NCBI RefSeq assembly: GCF_004355185.1
Contig: NZ_CP037922.1
Location: 1,364,001 to 1,428,000 of the forward strand
DNA: 64,000 nucleotides
Reading direction: 5' to 3'
Origin: Hymenobacter radiodurans
Lineage (GTDB): Bacteria; Bacteroidota; Bacteroidia; Cytophagales; Hymenobacteraceae
Shown here: positions 27,329 through 36,489 of the stretch, piece after piece
Layout: every line of letters starts with the position of its first letter
Position numbering within the stretch: position 1 is the stretch's first letter
The notes under the pieces: model-generated
Databases searched by the model: none
What the model was told of the DNA's origin: nothing
The model's input: the letters and a program-made list of their open reading frames with translations, nothing else
Made by a program: the position numbers and the translations under genes

Positions 27329-27967
27329 TTACTTCTCTGGTTTTGGGGTAGTTGGCAACGACTGCCACAAGTACTTGCAGGCCAACGTTCGATATGGCCG
27401 CCAGTCTTCCGCTATGTGCGTAATGCGGCGTAGCAGCGGCCGGCCAGTTTCTTCCAGCTGGTAGGCGCGGCGCATTGCGTTTTGCACGCCTAAATCACCT
27501 TCGGGAAACACGTCGGGCTGATCTAAGGCGAACATCTGAATCATCTGGGCTGTCCAGCGGCCTACGCCGCGAATGGCGGTAAGATGATTCGTGAGTTCCT
27601 CCTCTGTCAAGCCTGCAATGAAGGTGTATTCAAGCTTGTCTTGGAGAGAAAATTCGGCAATAGCCCGCAGATAGCCCGCTTTCTGGCGCGATAATCCAGC
27701 GGCGCGCAGCTCATCATCGCTCATCAGCACCAGCACGCTGGGCTCCGGATAGCCATCAGGCCGAAACAAGGCTTCTACCTTTTTCCAGATGGCCGCCGCG
27801 GCTTTCGTCGAAATCTGCTGGCTGACAATTGCTTTGATCAGCGCCAGATAAATGTCCTCATGGGGGCGGGGCTCAACGGGGCGGCAACCATCGATAATGG
27901 CAGCCAGGATGGGGTCGCGGCGCAGGTGCGCCACAGCCGCTTCGTGGGAAAAATCAGGGAGCAACAT
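27329..27967 (-). CDS. DNA-3-methyladenine glycosylase-like (AlkA type)
   Basis: 212 residues from the ATG at 27965-27967. The helix-hairpin-helix GPD fold is clear: LIKAIVSQQISTKAA, the HhH LTAIRGVGRWTAQM and the catalytic Asp in PEGDLGVQNAM (about residue 165). The family removes alkylated purines. The N-terminal TBP-like half of E. coli AlkA is lacking, as in short single-domain forms. It lies 16 bases after the neighbouring phosphoesterase stop, so probably co-transcribed with it. Confidence 0.88.
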   Translation of the reverse strand: MLLPDFSHEAAVAHLRRDPILAAIIDGCRPVEPRPHEDIYLALIKAIVSQQISTKAAAAIWKKVEALFRPDGYPEPSVLVLMSDDELRAAGLSRQKAGYLRAIAEFSLQDKLEYTFIAGLTEEELTNHLTAIRGVGRWTAQMIQMFALDQPDVFPEGDLGVQNAMRRAYQLEETGRPLLRRITHIAEDWRPYRTLACKYLWQSLPTTPKPEK

Positions 27968-27983
27968 AAAATCGAAAGCTGAT

Positions 27984-28643
27984 TTAACGAAAGCTGATGT
28001 CGGTGCGGTGCGTATCGACGGCAATGTATTCCAATACTTCGCCATCCGGAGTCAGTTTCACACCCGTAAGACAGTTGCCCATATAGGCGCCTGTATCAAT
28101 GTAGAGGGCTTGGTGGGCCGCATCGAAGGCCGGCCGGCAATCCTGGGTGGGCGTGTGGCCAACTATCTGCAAGCGGCCAATATTGCGCAAGGGTCCCCGA
28201 CGCCATAATACGCCGTCCTGATCATCCTCGTCCAACGGGTTGGGTGTGCTGGCCAGGCCTGCGTGGCTCACAAACATGGCTTCGTTTTCCCAGTACAAAG
28301 GGCGCTGAGCCAGCCAGATAAGGTGCGGCAGCTGCAAGTGAGCCTGCGTAGTATACTGCTCCAAGGTTTCGCGCCCGCCCCACTCCAGCCAGCTTGGATA
28401 CGGGCCTTGGGGGCCATAATATTTCAGCATTCCCGCTTCGTGGTTGCCTTTCAAAAATACAGTCTGCTTGGGGTGCTTCAGGTTGAGAGAAATGGCGGCG
28501 GCTACTGTTTCGGGCGAGAAGTTACCCCGATCCACGAGGTCGCCCACCTGAATGAGGATTTCCCGGGCCGGGTTCCAGTGCTGCAAGAGCTCCAGAAAGG
28601 TGAAATAACAGCCATGCACATCACCAACTATAAACAGGTTCAT
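27984..28643 (-). CDS. Metallophosphoesterase (calcineurin-like, PrpE/ApaH-like)
   Basis: 219 residues from the ATG at 28641-28643 (MNLFIVGDVHGC). Motifs GDVHG, GDLVDRG, GNHE, and later SHAG and HTPTQD match PPP-family serine/threonine or diadenosine-tetraphosphate phosphatases with a two-metal centre. Length fits the short bacterial branch. The frame is open further upstream, but the GDVHG motif starts at residue 7 as expected. Upstream of the glycosylase gene and probably in one transcript. Confidence 0.88.
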   Translation of the reverse strand: MNLFIVGDVHGCYFTFLELLQHWNPAREILIQVGDLVDRGNFSPETVAAAISLNLKHPKQTVFLKGNHEAGMLKYYGPQGPYPSWLEWGGRETLEQYTTQAHLQLPHLIWLAQRPLYWENEAMFVSHAGLASTPNPLDEDDQDGVLWRRGPLRNIGRLQIVGHTPTQDCRPAFDAAHQALYIDTGAYMGNCLTGVKLTPDGEVLEYIAVDTHRTDISFR

Positions 28644-28923
28644 ACGGAAGCAATCAAGCGAAAAGCCGGAGGTCAAAACGAAACCTCCGTGGGGCCGCCC
28701 ACATACCTGCTGCTGCACCACAGGGGAGCTTCGCGGAATGGGTGAGCAAAAGTAGCACAAACCCTAGTTGTTGCCTTGTTCTTCTGTCGGCACTTCAGGA
28801 ATAGATTAGCCTAGCTATCTCACCAGTAAATCACCGGAGGAATATCACGTGCCAGCCAGCGGCAATAACCATCTTATTGTTACTGCTCCCCATGAATGCT
28901 GCATGCAATGATAAAGTCAGGAC

Positions 28924-28968
28924 CAAAAAAGCCCCCCAGCTCTCTATCAGGCTACTGGGGGCTTTTTT
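28924..28968. terminator. G6C-type hairpin, asymmetric arms
   Basis: AAAAAAGCCCCCCAG and CTGGGGGCTTTTTT pair across about 15 bases; six C in one arm and five G in the other. No convergent gene ends here, so the transcript it stops is unclear; it lies upstream of nhaA and the phosphoesterase start. Confidence 0.65.
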
Positions 28969-29062
28969 ATGGTAGGATCAGAGGCCCAGATAGCTGGGGA
29001 AATGTTCTGGGTACGAATGCACATCAGGCACCCTGTTGCTCATTTATCGTTTTTTAGACTCG

Positions 29063-29070
29063 TAAATTTG
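29063..29070 (+). promoter_or_regulatory. Putative -7 box TAAATTTG for nhaA
   Basis: Matches TAnnTTTG; ends 48 bases before the ATG at 29119. Confidence 0.5.
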
Positions 29071-29118
29071 CTTTTTCCTCCGTATTGCTCTTTTGCCCGA
29101 GCACCAACGACCCTTTCA

Positions 29119-30303
29119 ATGCCCACATTTTACCGAAGAGTTATTAGCCCTATCCGCGATTTATCAGAAAGTGGAAAGCTTTCGGGCCTGCTGTTGCTGC
29201 TGGCTACGGTATTTTCGTTGGCAATCAGCAATTCGGCTTTGGGCGAAAGCTATTTGCGCCTGTGGGAAACGCACATCGGTATTGCTCCGCTTGAGAAAAC
29301 CGTGTCCCATTGGATAAATGATGGGTTAATGGTCATCTTTTTCTTTTTGGTAGGACTGGAAATCAAGCGCGAAGTGCTCTACGGGGAACTGACCAATTTG
29401 CGGGCGGCCCTATTGCCAGTAGTGGCGGCTGTGGGCGGCGTCACGGCGCCGGCCCTCATCTACTTACTATTTACCACGGGCACCGACCTAACGCACGGCT
29501 GGGCAGTGCCCACCGCTACAGACATCGCTTTTTCGCTAGGTATTCTCTCGCTGCTCGGGGATCGGGTGCCATTTAGCCTACGCATTTTCCTCACGGCGCT
29601 GGCCATTATCGATGATTTGATGGCGGTCGTGATTATCGCAATTTTCTATACCGCCGATCTGAATATGACCTACTTGCTCGGTAGTGTAGGCATATTAGCA
29701 GTTCTAGTAGCGCTAAATCGGTTGAAAATAGGTTGGTTGCCGCTTTACTTTTTGCTGGGTCTAGCCTTGTGGTATTGCGTGCTGAAATCGGGGGTGCACG
29801 CTACCATTGCAGGAGTATTGCTCGCGCTTACTATTCCTACCGATGCTATTGAGCGAATTGAGCACGCCTTGCAAAAGCCGGTCAGCTACATTATTCTGCC
29901 CGTGTTTGCCTTGGCTAATACGGCCATTATCCTCTCCGTCGATACGCTGCGTGAATTAACATCGCCATTGAGCTTGGGTATCGCGCTGGGGCTGCTTTTG
30001 GGCAAACCCATCGGAATTTTTGGGGCCTGCTGGCTCATGATTAAAACCGGAATGGCTTCTTTGCCGGCTAACGTGAACTGGCGGCGCTTGCTGGGGCTGG
30101 GCTTTACGGCTGGCATCGGCTTCACGATGGCAATATTTATCGCCAACCTTTCATTCTCCGATGCCAGCCGCATTGACCTAGCCAAACTCGCCGTCATTTT
30201 AGGCTCTATTCTTTCTGCCTTGGTCGGTATTTTTCTGCTGCGTCCGCGCCCAGATATGGTGGCCGCAACAGCTGACAAACCTAAGCTGGTGAAGGAAGCC
30301 TAA
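29119..30303 (+). CDS. nhaA: Na+/H+ antiporter NhaA
   Basis: 394 residues from the ATG at 29119; the frame is open back to 28969, but MPTFYRRVISPIRDLSESGK is a typical NhaA N-terminus. Around 11 to 12 membrane segments. The key pair of aspartates is in ALAIIDDLMAVVI (about residue 160), and ATDIAFSLGILSLLG matches the family. It exchanges sodium for protons across the inner membrane, for pH and sodium homeostasis. The stop overlaps by three bases the stop of the convergent aldolase gene. Confidence 0.93.
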   Translation: MPTFYRRVISPIRDLSESGKLSGLLLLLATVFSLAISNSALGESYLRLWETHIGIAPLEKTVSHWINDGLMVIFFFLVGLEIKREVLYGELTNLRAALLPVVAAVGGVTAPALIYLLFTTGTDLTHGWAVPTATDIAFSLGILSLLGDRVPFSLRIFLTALAIIDDLMAVVIIAIFYTADLNMTYLLGSVGILAVLVALNRLKIGWLPLYFLLGLALWYCVLKSGVHATIAGVLLALTIPTDAIERIEHALQKPVSYIILPVFALANTAIILSVDTLRELTSPLSLGIALGLLLGKPIGIFGACWLMIKTGMASLPANVNWRRLLGLGFTAGIGFTMAIFIANLSFSDASRIDLAKLAVILGSILSALVGIFLLRPRPDMVAATADKPKLVKEA

Positions 30304-31349
30304 GCACTGACCGTCGCTACGGGCACGGAAGCTAATGCTGCTTCTATTCGAGTCACCATAGCATCATCGATATCGAGGTGGGTTACGAAGCGAATCATCT
30401 GGGGGCCAAATGATGACGCCCGAATACCTTGCTCTTCCAGATGCTCCAGGAAAGCTTTAGAGGACATGTCATCGGCCAGCCGGAAGATGAGCAGGTTAGT
30501 TTCGACGGGCAGCACCTCCGCTACATAGGGCTGGCTTTGGAGAACTGCACTCAACTGGAGGGCGCGACGGTGGTCGTCGGCTAGGCGCGCTACGTTATGC
30601 TCCAGTGCGTACAATCCGGCTGCCGCCAGATAGCCCGCCTGCCGCATACCGCCGCCCATCACCTTCCGAATGCGCTTCGACTTTTGAATCAACGCTTTAC
30701 TGCCCAATAACACAGAGCCAACCGGTGCTCCTAAGCCCTTCGACAAGCACACCGAGATAGAATCAAAGTACTCGCCGTATTCCTGCGCTGATTGGCCAGT
30801 GGCAACCAAAGCGTTATAAACGCGGGCGCCATCCAAGTGTAAACTCAAACCATGACGACGCGTCACCTCGGCAATTTGCTGGATGCTTTCCATGGAGTAG
30901 CAGCTGCCGCCGCCGCGGTTACTGGTGTTTTCGAGGCACACGAGGCGGGTATCTGGGTAGTGCACGTTGTTGGCGGGCCGAATAGCCGCTTCCACCTGCG
31001 CCGCGGAAATGCGACCCCGGTCGCCGGGGAGCAGGGCCGTAGAGGCACCCGAGTGAAAGGCAATACCACCCACTTCCCACAGATAGACGTGGGCGGTCTG
31101 CTCGCAGATAACCTCAGCTAACGGCTCCGTCTGCGCTTTAATAGCAATCTGATTGGTCATGGTGCCGGAAGGACAAAACAAGCCGGCCTCCAAGCCAAAC
31201 TGAGCAGCGGCCGTTGCTTCTAGCTCCCGCACGGTTGGGTCTTCTTCGTACACATCGTCGCCGACCGGGGCGCGGAACATGGCCTCCAGCATAGCCGGCG
31301 TCGGACGGGTGACAGTGTCGGAGCGCAAATCGATAATAGGTTCAGACAT
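30300..31349 (-). CDS. Low-specificity L-threonine aldolase (PLP)
   Basis: 349 residues from the ATG at 31347-31349 ([20 protein letters not shown]); an in-frame start further upstream is less likely. [31 protein letters not shown] and the PLP lysine in [13 protein letters not shown] are those of threonine aldolases, which split threonine into glycine and acetaldehyde. Convergent with nhaA with a three-base overlap. Confidence 0.92.
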   Translation of the reverse strand: MSEPIIDLRSDTVTRPTPAMLEAMFRAPVGDDVYEEDPTVRELEATAAAQFGLEAGLFCPSGTMTNQIAIKAQTEPLAEVICEQTAHVYLWEVGGIAFHSGASTALLPGDRGRISAAQVEAAIRPANNVHYPDTRLVCLENTSNRGGGSCYSMESIQQIAEVTRRHGLSLHLDGARVYNALVATGQSAQEYGEYFDSISVCLSKGLGAPVGSVLLGSKALIQKSKRIRKVMGGGMRQAGYLAAAGLYALEHNVARLADDHRRALQLSAVLQSQPYVAEVLPVETNLLIFRLADDMSSKAFLEHLEEQGIRASSFGPQMIRFVTHLDIDDAMVTRIEAALASVPVATVSA

Positions 31350-31410
31350 AGGGCTTGGGCGTGAGAATACAGATATACAAACGATGGTTTCAGGATTCAA
31401 AAATAAGACT

Positions 31411-31418
31411 TACTTTTG
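31411..31418 (+). promoter_or_regulatory. Promoter: -7 TACTTTTG with -33-like TTTC
   Basis: TACTTTTG fits TAnnTTTG; a TTTC lies 19 bases upstream (31388-31391), close to the -33 TTTG. The gene starts at 31455. Confidence 0.55.
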
Positions 31419-31454
31419 CCCCTCCTTTACAAATCGACTTTAACCGACCCGGAT

Positions 31455-31823
31455 ATGAGCGTCACCCGACTGAAGCGTAAGCACCGCAAGAACATTGCGC
31501 GTCAAAATAACAAGCAGCGTATCATTAAGCAGCTACTCCTCACGCCCGTTCTGAAGAACGTGGACATCGAAGAGCTGAAAGCCAGCTTCAATGGCGGTGC
31601 TGCCCCTGCCCAATCTGCAACGAAGGCTGAAAAAGCTGCTGCCCGCTCGCAAAAGCAGGCCGATGCTAACGCTGCTGATGCCGCTGCCCAGTCAGCTCCT
31701 ACCCAGTCGGTAGAAGCCAATCAGACCGGTACGGAAGGCTTCGACGAAGCTGAAGCTGTTACCAAGCCAGTAAACGAAGACGGCCAGGAAGGCGACAAGC
31801 CAAAGCCTGAAATTGCCCTCTAA
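31455..31823 (+). CDS. Hypothetical protein with basic head and acidic Ala/Gln-rich tail
   Basis: 122 residues from the ATG at 31455. The first 30 residues are very basic (TRLKRKHRKNIARQNNKQRI), then a short hydrophobic helix, and from about residue 45 an Ala/Gln/Lys-rich low-complexity stretch that turns acidic (EGFDEAEAVTKP). This looks like a nucleic-acid- or ribosome-associated protein of low complexity; no domain is recognised. It has its own promoter and terminator, which supports a real gene. Confidence 0.75.
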   Translation: MSVTRLKRKHRKNIARQNNKQRIIKQLLLTPVLKNVDIEELKASFNGGAAPAQSATKAEKAAARSQKQADANAADAAAQSAPTQSVEANQTGTEGFDEAEAVTKPVNEDGQEGDKPKPEIAL

Positions 31824-31862
31824 ATCGGCCTGCCACCGGCGTCGGTTGGCTCAATAATTTAC

Positions 31863-31899
31863 AAAAAGCGTCTTTCTTGCAAAGGAAAGACGCTTTTTC
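31863..31899 (+). terminator. Rho-independent terminator
   Basis: AAAAAGCGTCTTTC, loop TTGCAAAG, GAAAGACGCTTTTTC. Confidence 0.9.
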
Positions 31900-31925
31900 G
31901 TTGCAGACTTAGTCAAAGTAAATTT

Positions 31926-32420
31926 TTATTTTGGACCTAATTCTACCACTTGTAACTTTTGAATTTTGCCCCCCAGTACCTCAAATAGCAGCAGCGTACG
32001 CACTTTATGAAAGCCATGCCTCCCAGCAGCTCCCGGATTCAAGTGTAGTAGCCCCAGCTTCGGGTCGGGCATAACTTTGAGAATGTGCGAATGACCGCTA
32101 ATAAATAAGCCAGGATGCTCTTGGGCAAGCAGTAGCCGAGCGGCCGGACTGTAGTGCCCCGGATAACCACCAATATGTGTCATGAGCACGCGCAAACCCT
32201 CTAGCTCAAACGATTGGACCAGCGGTTGGGTGCGACGCACATCCTGCCCATCGATGTTGCCGTAAACGCCGCGTAGGGGGGCGATTTCTGCCAATTCCTC
32301 CGCTACCGCAGCAGTTCCGAAGTCGCCGGCGTGCCATATTTCGTCGCGGCCAGTAAGATGATGGCAGATACGCTCGTCGAGGTAGCTGTGCGTATCAGAT
32401 AGTAAGCCAATTTTCTTCAT
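31926..32420 (-). CDS. YfcE/MJ0936-type metallophosphoesterase
   Basis: 164 residues. Motifs in order: SDTHSYLDE, HAGDFG, GNIDGQD, THIGGYPG and SGHSHILKV, giving the full ligand set of a calcineurin-like two-metal phosphodiesterase (single-domain YfcE group). Substrate unknown. The stop is at 31926 with no clear partner gene. Confidence 0.9.
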   Translation of the reverse strand: MKKIGLLSDTHSYLDERICHHLTGRDEIWHAGDFGTAAVAEELAEIAPLRGVYGNIDGQDVRRTQPLVQSFELEGLRVLMTHIGGYPGHYSPAARLLLAQEHPGLFISGHSHILKVMPDPKLGLLHLNPGAAGRHGFHKVRTLLLFEVLGGKIQKLQVVELGPK

Positions 32421-32651
32421 TTAAAGTAGGAATAGGGTAGGAGGCAACGGGGTATAAACTGCATAAAACGTCGAATACGGCTCAAAATCAAGCGGTAATA
32501 GTTGAAACAGCCATATTCACCAACTCTTAAACATACTACCTCGTATCTTGCCCATCCATTAAGTAATTTTCGTTTGCGGATATTTATCCGCTGTTTTATG
32601 GCAAGCTTTGCCTGATTTTCTCTTTCCGCCCTCTCTTCATATTGCCCTCCG

Positions 32652-33353
32652 ATGAATGTGTTCATCAACGACATTCCGCTGATCATCAAGAAGAACAGCG
32701 AGAAAGTGTACAAGCACCGCTACGACCTGATTCTGAATGCGGAAGATGAATTTATCTCCAAGGATCTGGTAGGCGACGTGCTGGTACGCGACGTGACCGA
32801 CGTCTTCGTCGATCGATTATTGCGGCTGATGGAGGTGAAAAAGCTGAAAAAGCTTACTTCGTTGACGCTGCTGGCCCGCAAAAAAAAGCGTCTCATTCTG
32901 CATCTTAAAGACCAGTTCCGAATCGTGAAAGCGGCCGGGGGCTTGGTGGTAAAAGATGGCATGGTGCTGATGATATATCGACTTGGTAAGTGGGATTTGC
33001 CCAAGGGCAAACTCAAAAAGGATGAAGATCCGGCTTTAGGCGCCCTGCGCGAAGTAGAGGAGGAGTGCAACGTAAAGGTTGAGCTAGGCGAAGAGTTGCC
33101 TAGCACTTGGCACTCCTACGCCTACAATGGCAATAAAATTCTGAAGAAGACGAATTGGTACGTGATGAACTGCCTCGACGATTCGCTTATTAAGCCCCAG
33201 GCCGAGGAATATATTGAGGAAGTGCGCTGGATGACGCCCCAGGAGGCGCTAGCGGTACTTTCTGAATCCTATGCTTCTATCACGTTAGTCGTGCGCCACT
33301 ACCTGAGCGAAAAGGTTGGCACGACCTCTGCCGAAGAAGCTCCCGCGAAGTAG
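32652..33353 (+). CDS. Nudix hydrolase with an N-terminal extension
   Basis: 233 residues. The Nudix box is GKLKKDEDPALGALREVEEECNV (about 116-138), with the REVEEE core intact. An extra 90-residue N-terminal part rich in Lys, Val and Leu (NVFINDIPLIIKKNSEKVYK) precedes it, which is longer than single-domain Nudix proteins and might bind a partner. Nudix enzymes split nucleoside diphosphate-linked compounds. The next gene starts 22 bases after its stop and could be co-transcribed. Confidence 0.85.
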   Translation: MNVFINDIPLIIKKNSEKVYKHRYDLILNAEDEFISKDLVGDVLVRDVTDVFVDRLLRLMEVKKLKKLTSLTLLARKKKRLILHLKDQFRIVKAAGGLVVKDGMVLMIYRLGKWDLPKGKLKKDEDPALGALREVEEECNVKVELGEELPSTWHSYAYNGNKILKKTNWYVMNCLDDSLIKPQAEEYIEEVRWMTPQEALAVLSESYASITLVVRHYLSEKVGTTSAEEAPAK

Positions 33354-33375
33354 CATCTTCGCTCTGTGGGAGCCT

Positions 33376-33864
33376 ATGCGTTTATTTTACCCGTCAGTTT
33401 TTGCAGTACTAGTCTTGAGCGCGGGGGCCTGTACCCGCTCGCAGCCGCCGAGTGAAATAAAGCCCCCCGCCGCGGTAGCGCCCTCCGTTACACTTCCGGT
33501 AGCCGTAGACCTGCCTTCTTTAGTGGGCTATTCGATTGAAGAAATTCGCGAGCGCCTTGGCGCACCCCGCGAAACCCAGGCGGAGCCGCTTGCTGTCCAG
33601 CCGAAGCCACGCAATAGCAAGTCGCTTCGCATCAAAGACGAGGGCTGGATAAACACGTTTGAGACAGGAGGCGTTACGCTCATTGTTACTTTCAACGCCC
33701 GCACTCGTAAAGTGCGCGATATCGTGATGACGGGTAATAATGAAGAAGAACTCATGCAGCGCGGTAACCTGACCTTGACGGCTCCCTCGTACATCGTGCT
33801 ACCGGTATTCGCTCCTGAGACAGCCACCCAATTATCAGGCGTACGGGTAATTAAGCGTCGTTAG
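33376..33864 (+). CDS. Hypothetical lipoprotein
   Basis: 162 residues from the ATG at 33376. Signal peptide with lipobox VLSAGAC, then a Pro-rich linker, then a small domain that contains IEEIRERLGAPRET and WINTFETGGVTLIVTFNARTRKV. The last part resembles a compact beta-sheet fold. No family recognised. Starts 22 bases after the Nudix stop. Confidence 0.7.
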   Translation: MRLFYPSVFAVLVLSAGACTRSQPPSEIKPPAAVAPSVTLPVAVDLPSLVGYSIEEIRERLGAPRETQAEPLAVQPKPRNSKSLRIKDEGWINTFETGGVTLIVTFNARTRKVRDIVMTGNNEEELMQRGNLTLTAPSYIVLPVFAPETATQLSGVRVIKRR

Positions 33865-34343
33865 GACGCAGTAGGTGCTTCGTAGGCGGGCAAGCTGAAG
33901 GGCACAAAGCTGTCCACATTGCCACCGAAGCGATGCACCTCCCGGATGATGGTGCTGCTAATGGCCGCCAAGGCCGGCGCCGTAATCAGAAACACGGTTT
34001 CCAGTTCCGGATTCAGGTGGCGGTTGGCCTGCGCGATGGTATTCTCATACTCAAAGTCGGTGGTGTTGCGCAGCCCGCGCAATAAGTATCGTGCCCCTAC
34101 TTCCCGGGCGAAGTCGGCGGTCAGACCTTTGTAAGAGCGCACGGATACACGCGGCTCATCCCGAAAAACCTCTTCAATCATCGCCACCATTTGCTCTACG
34201 GGCAGATAGCGGCTTTTACTGCTGTTGTTGCCGATGGCAATAATAACCTCGTCGAACAAATTTGCCCCCCGGCGCACTACATCAAGATGACCATTGGTAA
34301 ACGGGTCAAAGGAGCCGGGAAACAAGGCAACGCGGGTTGTCAT
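33861..34343 (-). CDS. coaD: Phosphopantetheine adenylyltransferase
   Basis: 160 residues, the usual length. FPGSFDPFTNGHLDVV carries the nucleotidyltransferase motif (GxxD/NGH), ARYLLRGLRNTTDFEYE is a family hallmark, and ISSTIIREV is the second signature (ISSTxxRE). It makes dephospho-CoA from pantetheine phosphate and ATP in CoA synthesis. It lies downstream of the DUF3822 gene, a pairing seen in many Bacteroidota. Convergent overlap by four bases with the lipoprotein stop. Confidence 0.95.
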   Translation of the reverse strand: MTTRVALFPGSFDPFTNGHLDVVRRGANLFDEVIIAIGNNSSKSRYLPVEQMVAMIEEVFRDEPRVSVRSYKGLTADFAREVGARYLLRGLRNTTDFEYENTIAQANRHLNPELETVFLITAPALAAISSTIIREVHRFGGNVDSFVPFSLPAYEAPTAS

Positions 34344-34431
34344 AGGTATGCTGGTTTGTGCTAATGCGGATTCTGTGCAATAGCTGTCAGGGTGAAAACT
34401 TCTGACTTTTCTGTGGAATTAATGATCGGCG

Positions 34432-35319
34432 TTACTCGCAAAGATGCAGGCTGTACAGCTCAAAATAGCGGTATTCAAACACTTCATTCAGTCGATAGCT
34501 GTACGACAGATCCAGCGGACGATTGCCAAACTTGAGGTGGCGAATGTATTTGCGCAGGATAGTGAATAGCTCGGAGTGGTGCATCAAATCGCCCCACAGC
34601 ACCACGGGGTCCTGGTCAGGGTTGAGCTGGAGTTCCTGCATCACCAGGATAGTGTAGTAGATGAGGTCCTCGGCAGTGGTGAAGGCAAACGTGTTGCAAA
34701 ACTCCGGACGCTTACCGCGCACGGCTACTATCGTTACTTCCTGGTAACCAATGCTCAGGTACAGGCGGCGGGGAGTGGCCTGCTGACTCTGGTGTACGAC
34801 ACCTTCGAGCAAGGCGCTGGTTTGGTGAATAAGGCGACCCGTCGGATATACGCTGCGAAACCACTCAGCAAGAGCCTTTTCGACTGCAAACACGCTTACC
34901 ATCTCTAGGCCCGGATGCGTGTAGTGATGTACCGTTTCGTGGCCCGGATCAAAGGTATGGTGGAGCTGCAGATAACGGCCCTCGTCGCCGGCCCGGAAGA
35001 GGGGCTGAGGCAACTGCGTGAAATGACGGTTCTGCACCGCTAACCGAACGTGGTTCCAGCCCGCCTGACCCACCAGATCGTGCTGGGCAGCCAAGGTGCG
35101 AAATTGGCCAGCCAGCGAGGTGGCTGAAAGTGCGGAATACTCTTCTAACACTACAAACTTATTGCGACGCACATCGGCCACGCCTACGCGCAAGCCAGCG
35201 GGCCCCGCTGTGAGGTAAAGGTTGTAAGTGCCTAGTTGGGCAGCATCGAAGGTCTCGTCGCGCAGATCGAGCAGGGAAGTAGGCGACGAAGAGGAAAAGG
35301 TAGGGGAGGAAGCGGACAC
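34432..35319 (-). CDS. DUF3822 family protein
   Basis: 295 residues. The first segment (LLDLRDETFDAAQLGTYNLY, then RVGVADVRRNKFVVLEEYS) and the strand-rich body (RRLYLSIGYQEVTIVAVRG, ALLEGVVHQSQQATP) match DUF3822, found next to coaD and rsmD in Bacteroidota. The fold looks like an actin-like ATPase remnant, but no nucleotide-binding residues are evident to me. ATG-initiated. Confidence 0.85.
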   Translation of the reverse strand: MSASSPTFSSSSPTSLLDLRDETFDAAQLGTYNLYLTAGPAGLRVGVADVRRNKFVVLEEYSALSATSLAGQFRTLAAQHDLVGQAGWNHVRLAVQNRHFTQLPQPLFRAGDEGRYLQLHHTFDPGHETVHHYTHPGLEMVSVFAVEKALAEWFRSVYPTGRLIHQTSALLEGVVHQSQQATPRRLYLSIGYQEVTIVAVRGKRPEFCNTFAFTTAEDLIYYTILVMQELQLNPDQDPVVLWGDLMHHSELFTILRKYIRHLKFGNRPLDLSYSYRLNEVFEYRYFELYSLHLCE

Positions 35320-35448
35320 GGCAGAAAGGGCAATAAGCGCCAGGTAGACCGCTAAAGGTAAGAAGGCAAATGGCTACGTAGCTAAAAAGATAACCGCCCA
35401 AAGAAGCAAGCATTGGCTAACTAGTTCATTAGCGACAGATCTTATTAT

Positions 35449-35489
35449 CAAAAAAGCCCCCAACGCCATGTGCTGGGGGGCTTTTTTAG
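35449..35489 (-). terminator. G6C-type terminator, asymmetric
   Basis: CAAAAAAGCCCCCA, CGCCATG loop, TGGGGGGCTTTTTT. One arm has five C, the other six G. Follows the leftward Nudix gene. Confidence 0.75.
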
Positions 35490-35505
35490 GAAAATTCACA
35501 GCCAG

Positions 35506-36000
35506 TTACTTGAATTGGATATGCGGAATGTACAGGTCGTCGGGGCTGATGATTTGGTGCAAGATGGGGTGCACATGCGGCAAGGGCATGGCCACCAGTT
35601 GCCGCGGCGTAATAAATGCCAGCTGCGTAAGCAGCTGCGCATCAGTAGCGTGCTCAGGATCGGTGCCGAGTTTGGGTACGGCAGTGGCGTCCACGGGCTT
35701 TACCTCAAAGAATAGCTCTAACGCCTGCAGGTTGTTGCTCCGAAACTCGTGCAGGTGCAGAAAACGCCCCACCGTAATCGCTAATCCGGTCTCCTCCTGA
35801 AACTCCCGCACCAAGCATTCCTTTACCGACTCGCCAAAATGCCAGCCGCCGCCCGGGGGCGACCAAAAGAGTGCAGTATTGGGCAGCCCACGGTGGGCAG
35901 TAAGCAGTATCGCGCCTTGGTGCACGAGCAGGCCGCAAACGCGCACGCGCACTTGGCCATTGTAAGCGTTTAGCAAGTCGGGGTGTGATTCGGAGGGCAT
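35506..36000 (-). CDS. Nudix hydrolase
   Basis: 164 residues from the ATG at 35998-36000; a longer frame upstream overlaps the divergent thioesterase promoter and is not used. The Nudix box is GGWHFGESVKECLVREFQEETGL, with REFQEE core, followed by the C-terminal partner strands. Only 46 bases separate its start from the divergent thioesterase gene. Confidence 0.88.
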   Translation of the reverse strand: MPSESHPDLLNAYNGQVRVRVCGLLVHQGAILLTAHRGLPNTALFWSPPGGGWHFGESVKECLVREFQEETGLAITVGRFLHLHEFRSNNLQALELFFEVKPVDATAVPKLGTDPEHATDAQLLTQLAFITPRQLVAMPLPHVHPILHQIISPDDLYIPHIQFK

Positions 36001-36031
36001 AATGGGGTTGGAGGGGCCGCCCAAAAGGCGG

Positions 36032-36039
36032 TATCTTTG
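36032..36039 (+). promoter_or_regulatory. Promoter -7 box TATCTTTG seven bases before a start codon
   Basis: Exact TAnnTTTG match. The start codon at 36047 lies where transcription should begin, so the mRNA is probably leaderless or nearly so. Confidence 0.65.
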
Positions 36040-36046
36040 ACTATTG

Positions 36047-36481
36047 ATGCCTCCTACGCAAAACTCCGCCCCATCGCCCGATTTGGTCGCCCGAATCCGG
36101 CAAAAGCTCACCCGCCAACAGTTTATGCACCACATCGGTGCCGACCTAACGCTCATCGAACCTGGCCGCGTCGAAGCTGAACTTCCCCTCGAACTCCTTC
36201 ATCAACAGCAGCGCGGCTTCGTGCATGGCGGCGTCATCGCCACTATGGCCGATTTGGTAGCCGGTTTTGCCGGCGTTACGCTCATCCCGGACAATTATGG
36301 CATGGTAACGGCCGACCTGAAAGTGTCTTACCTAAATCCGGGCGTTGGGAAAAAAATCGTGGCTAAAGGGTGGGTGCTAAAAGCTGGCCGCCGCCTTCAT
36401 TTTTGCGAGGCCGAAGTTTGGTGCGACGACGTGCTCATTGCCAAAGCCACCGCGACGATGGCGGTAATTGAACCTCAGTAG
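36047..36481 (+). CDS. PaaI-type hotdog thioesterase
   Basis: 144 residues. The hotdog-fold motifs include QQQRGFVHGGVIATMADLVAGFAG (about 54-77, the HGG region with its following Asp), then MVTADLKVSYLNPG and a KGWVLKAGRRLHFCEAEV end. It hydrolyses acyl-CoA thioesters; the specific acyl group is unknown. The start is the ATG at 36047 right after the promoter box. Confidence 0.87.
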   Translation: MPPTQNSAPSPDLVARIRQKLTRQQFMHHIGADLTLIEPGRVEAELPLELLHQQQRGFVHGGVIATMADLVAGFAGVTLIPDNYGMVTADLKVSYLNPGVGKKIVAKGWVLKAGRRLHFCEAEVWCDDVLIAKATATMAVIEPQ

Positions 36482-36489
36482 ATAATTTG

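Larger units (their letters stand above)
28644..29118. other. Intergenic region with terminator and nhaA promoter
   Basis: About 475 bases. It holds the G6C-type hairpin at 28924-28968 and the TAAATTTG box at 29063. No other gene or repeat was seen. Confidence 0.55.

Noticed and set aside
32417..32713. Leftward open frame overlapping the Nudix start
   Set aside because: No domain; overlaps the metallophosphoesterase start and the Nudix gene; shadow.
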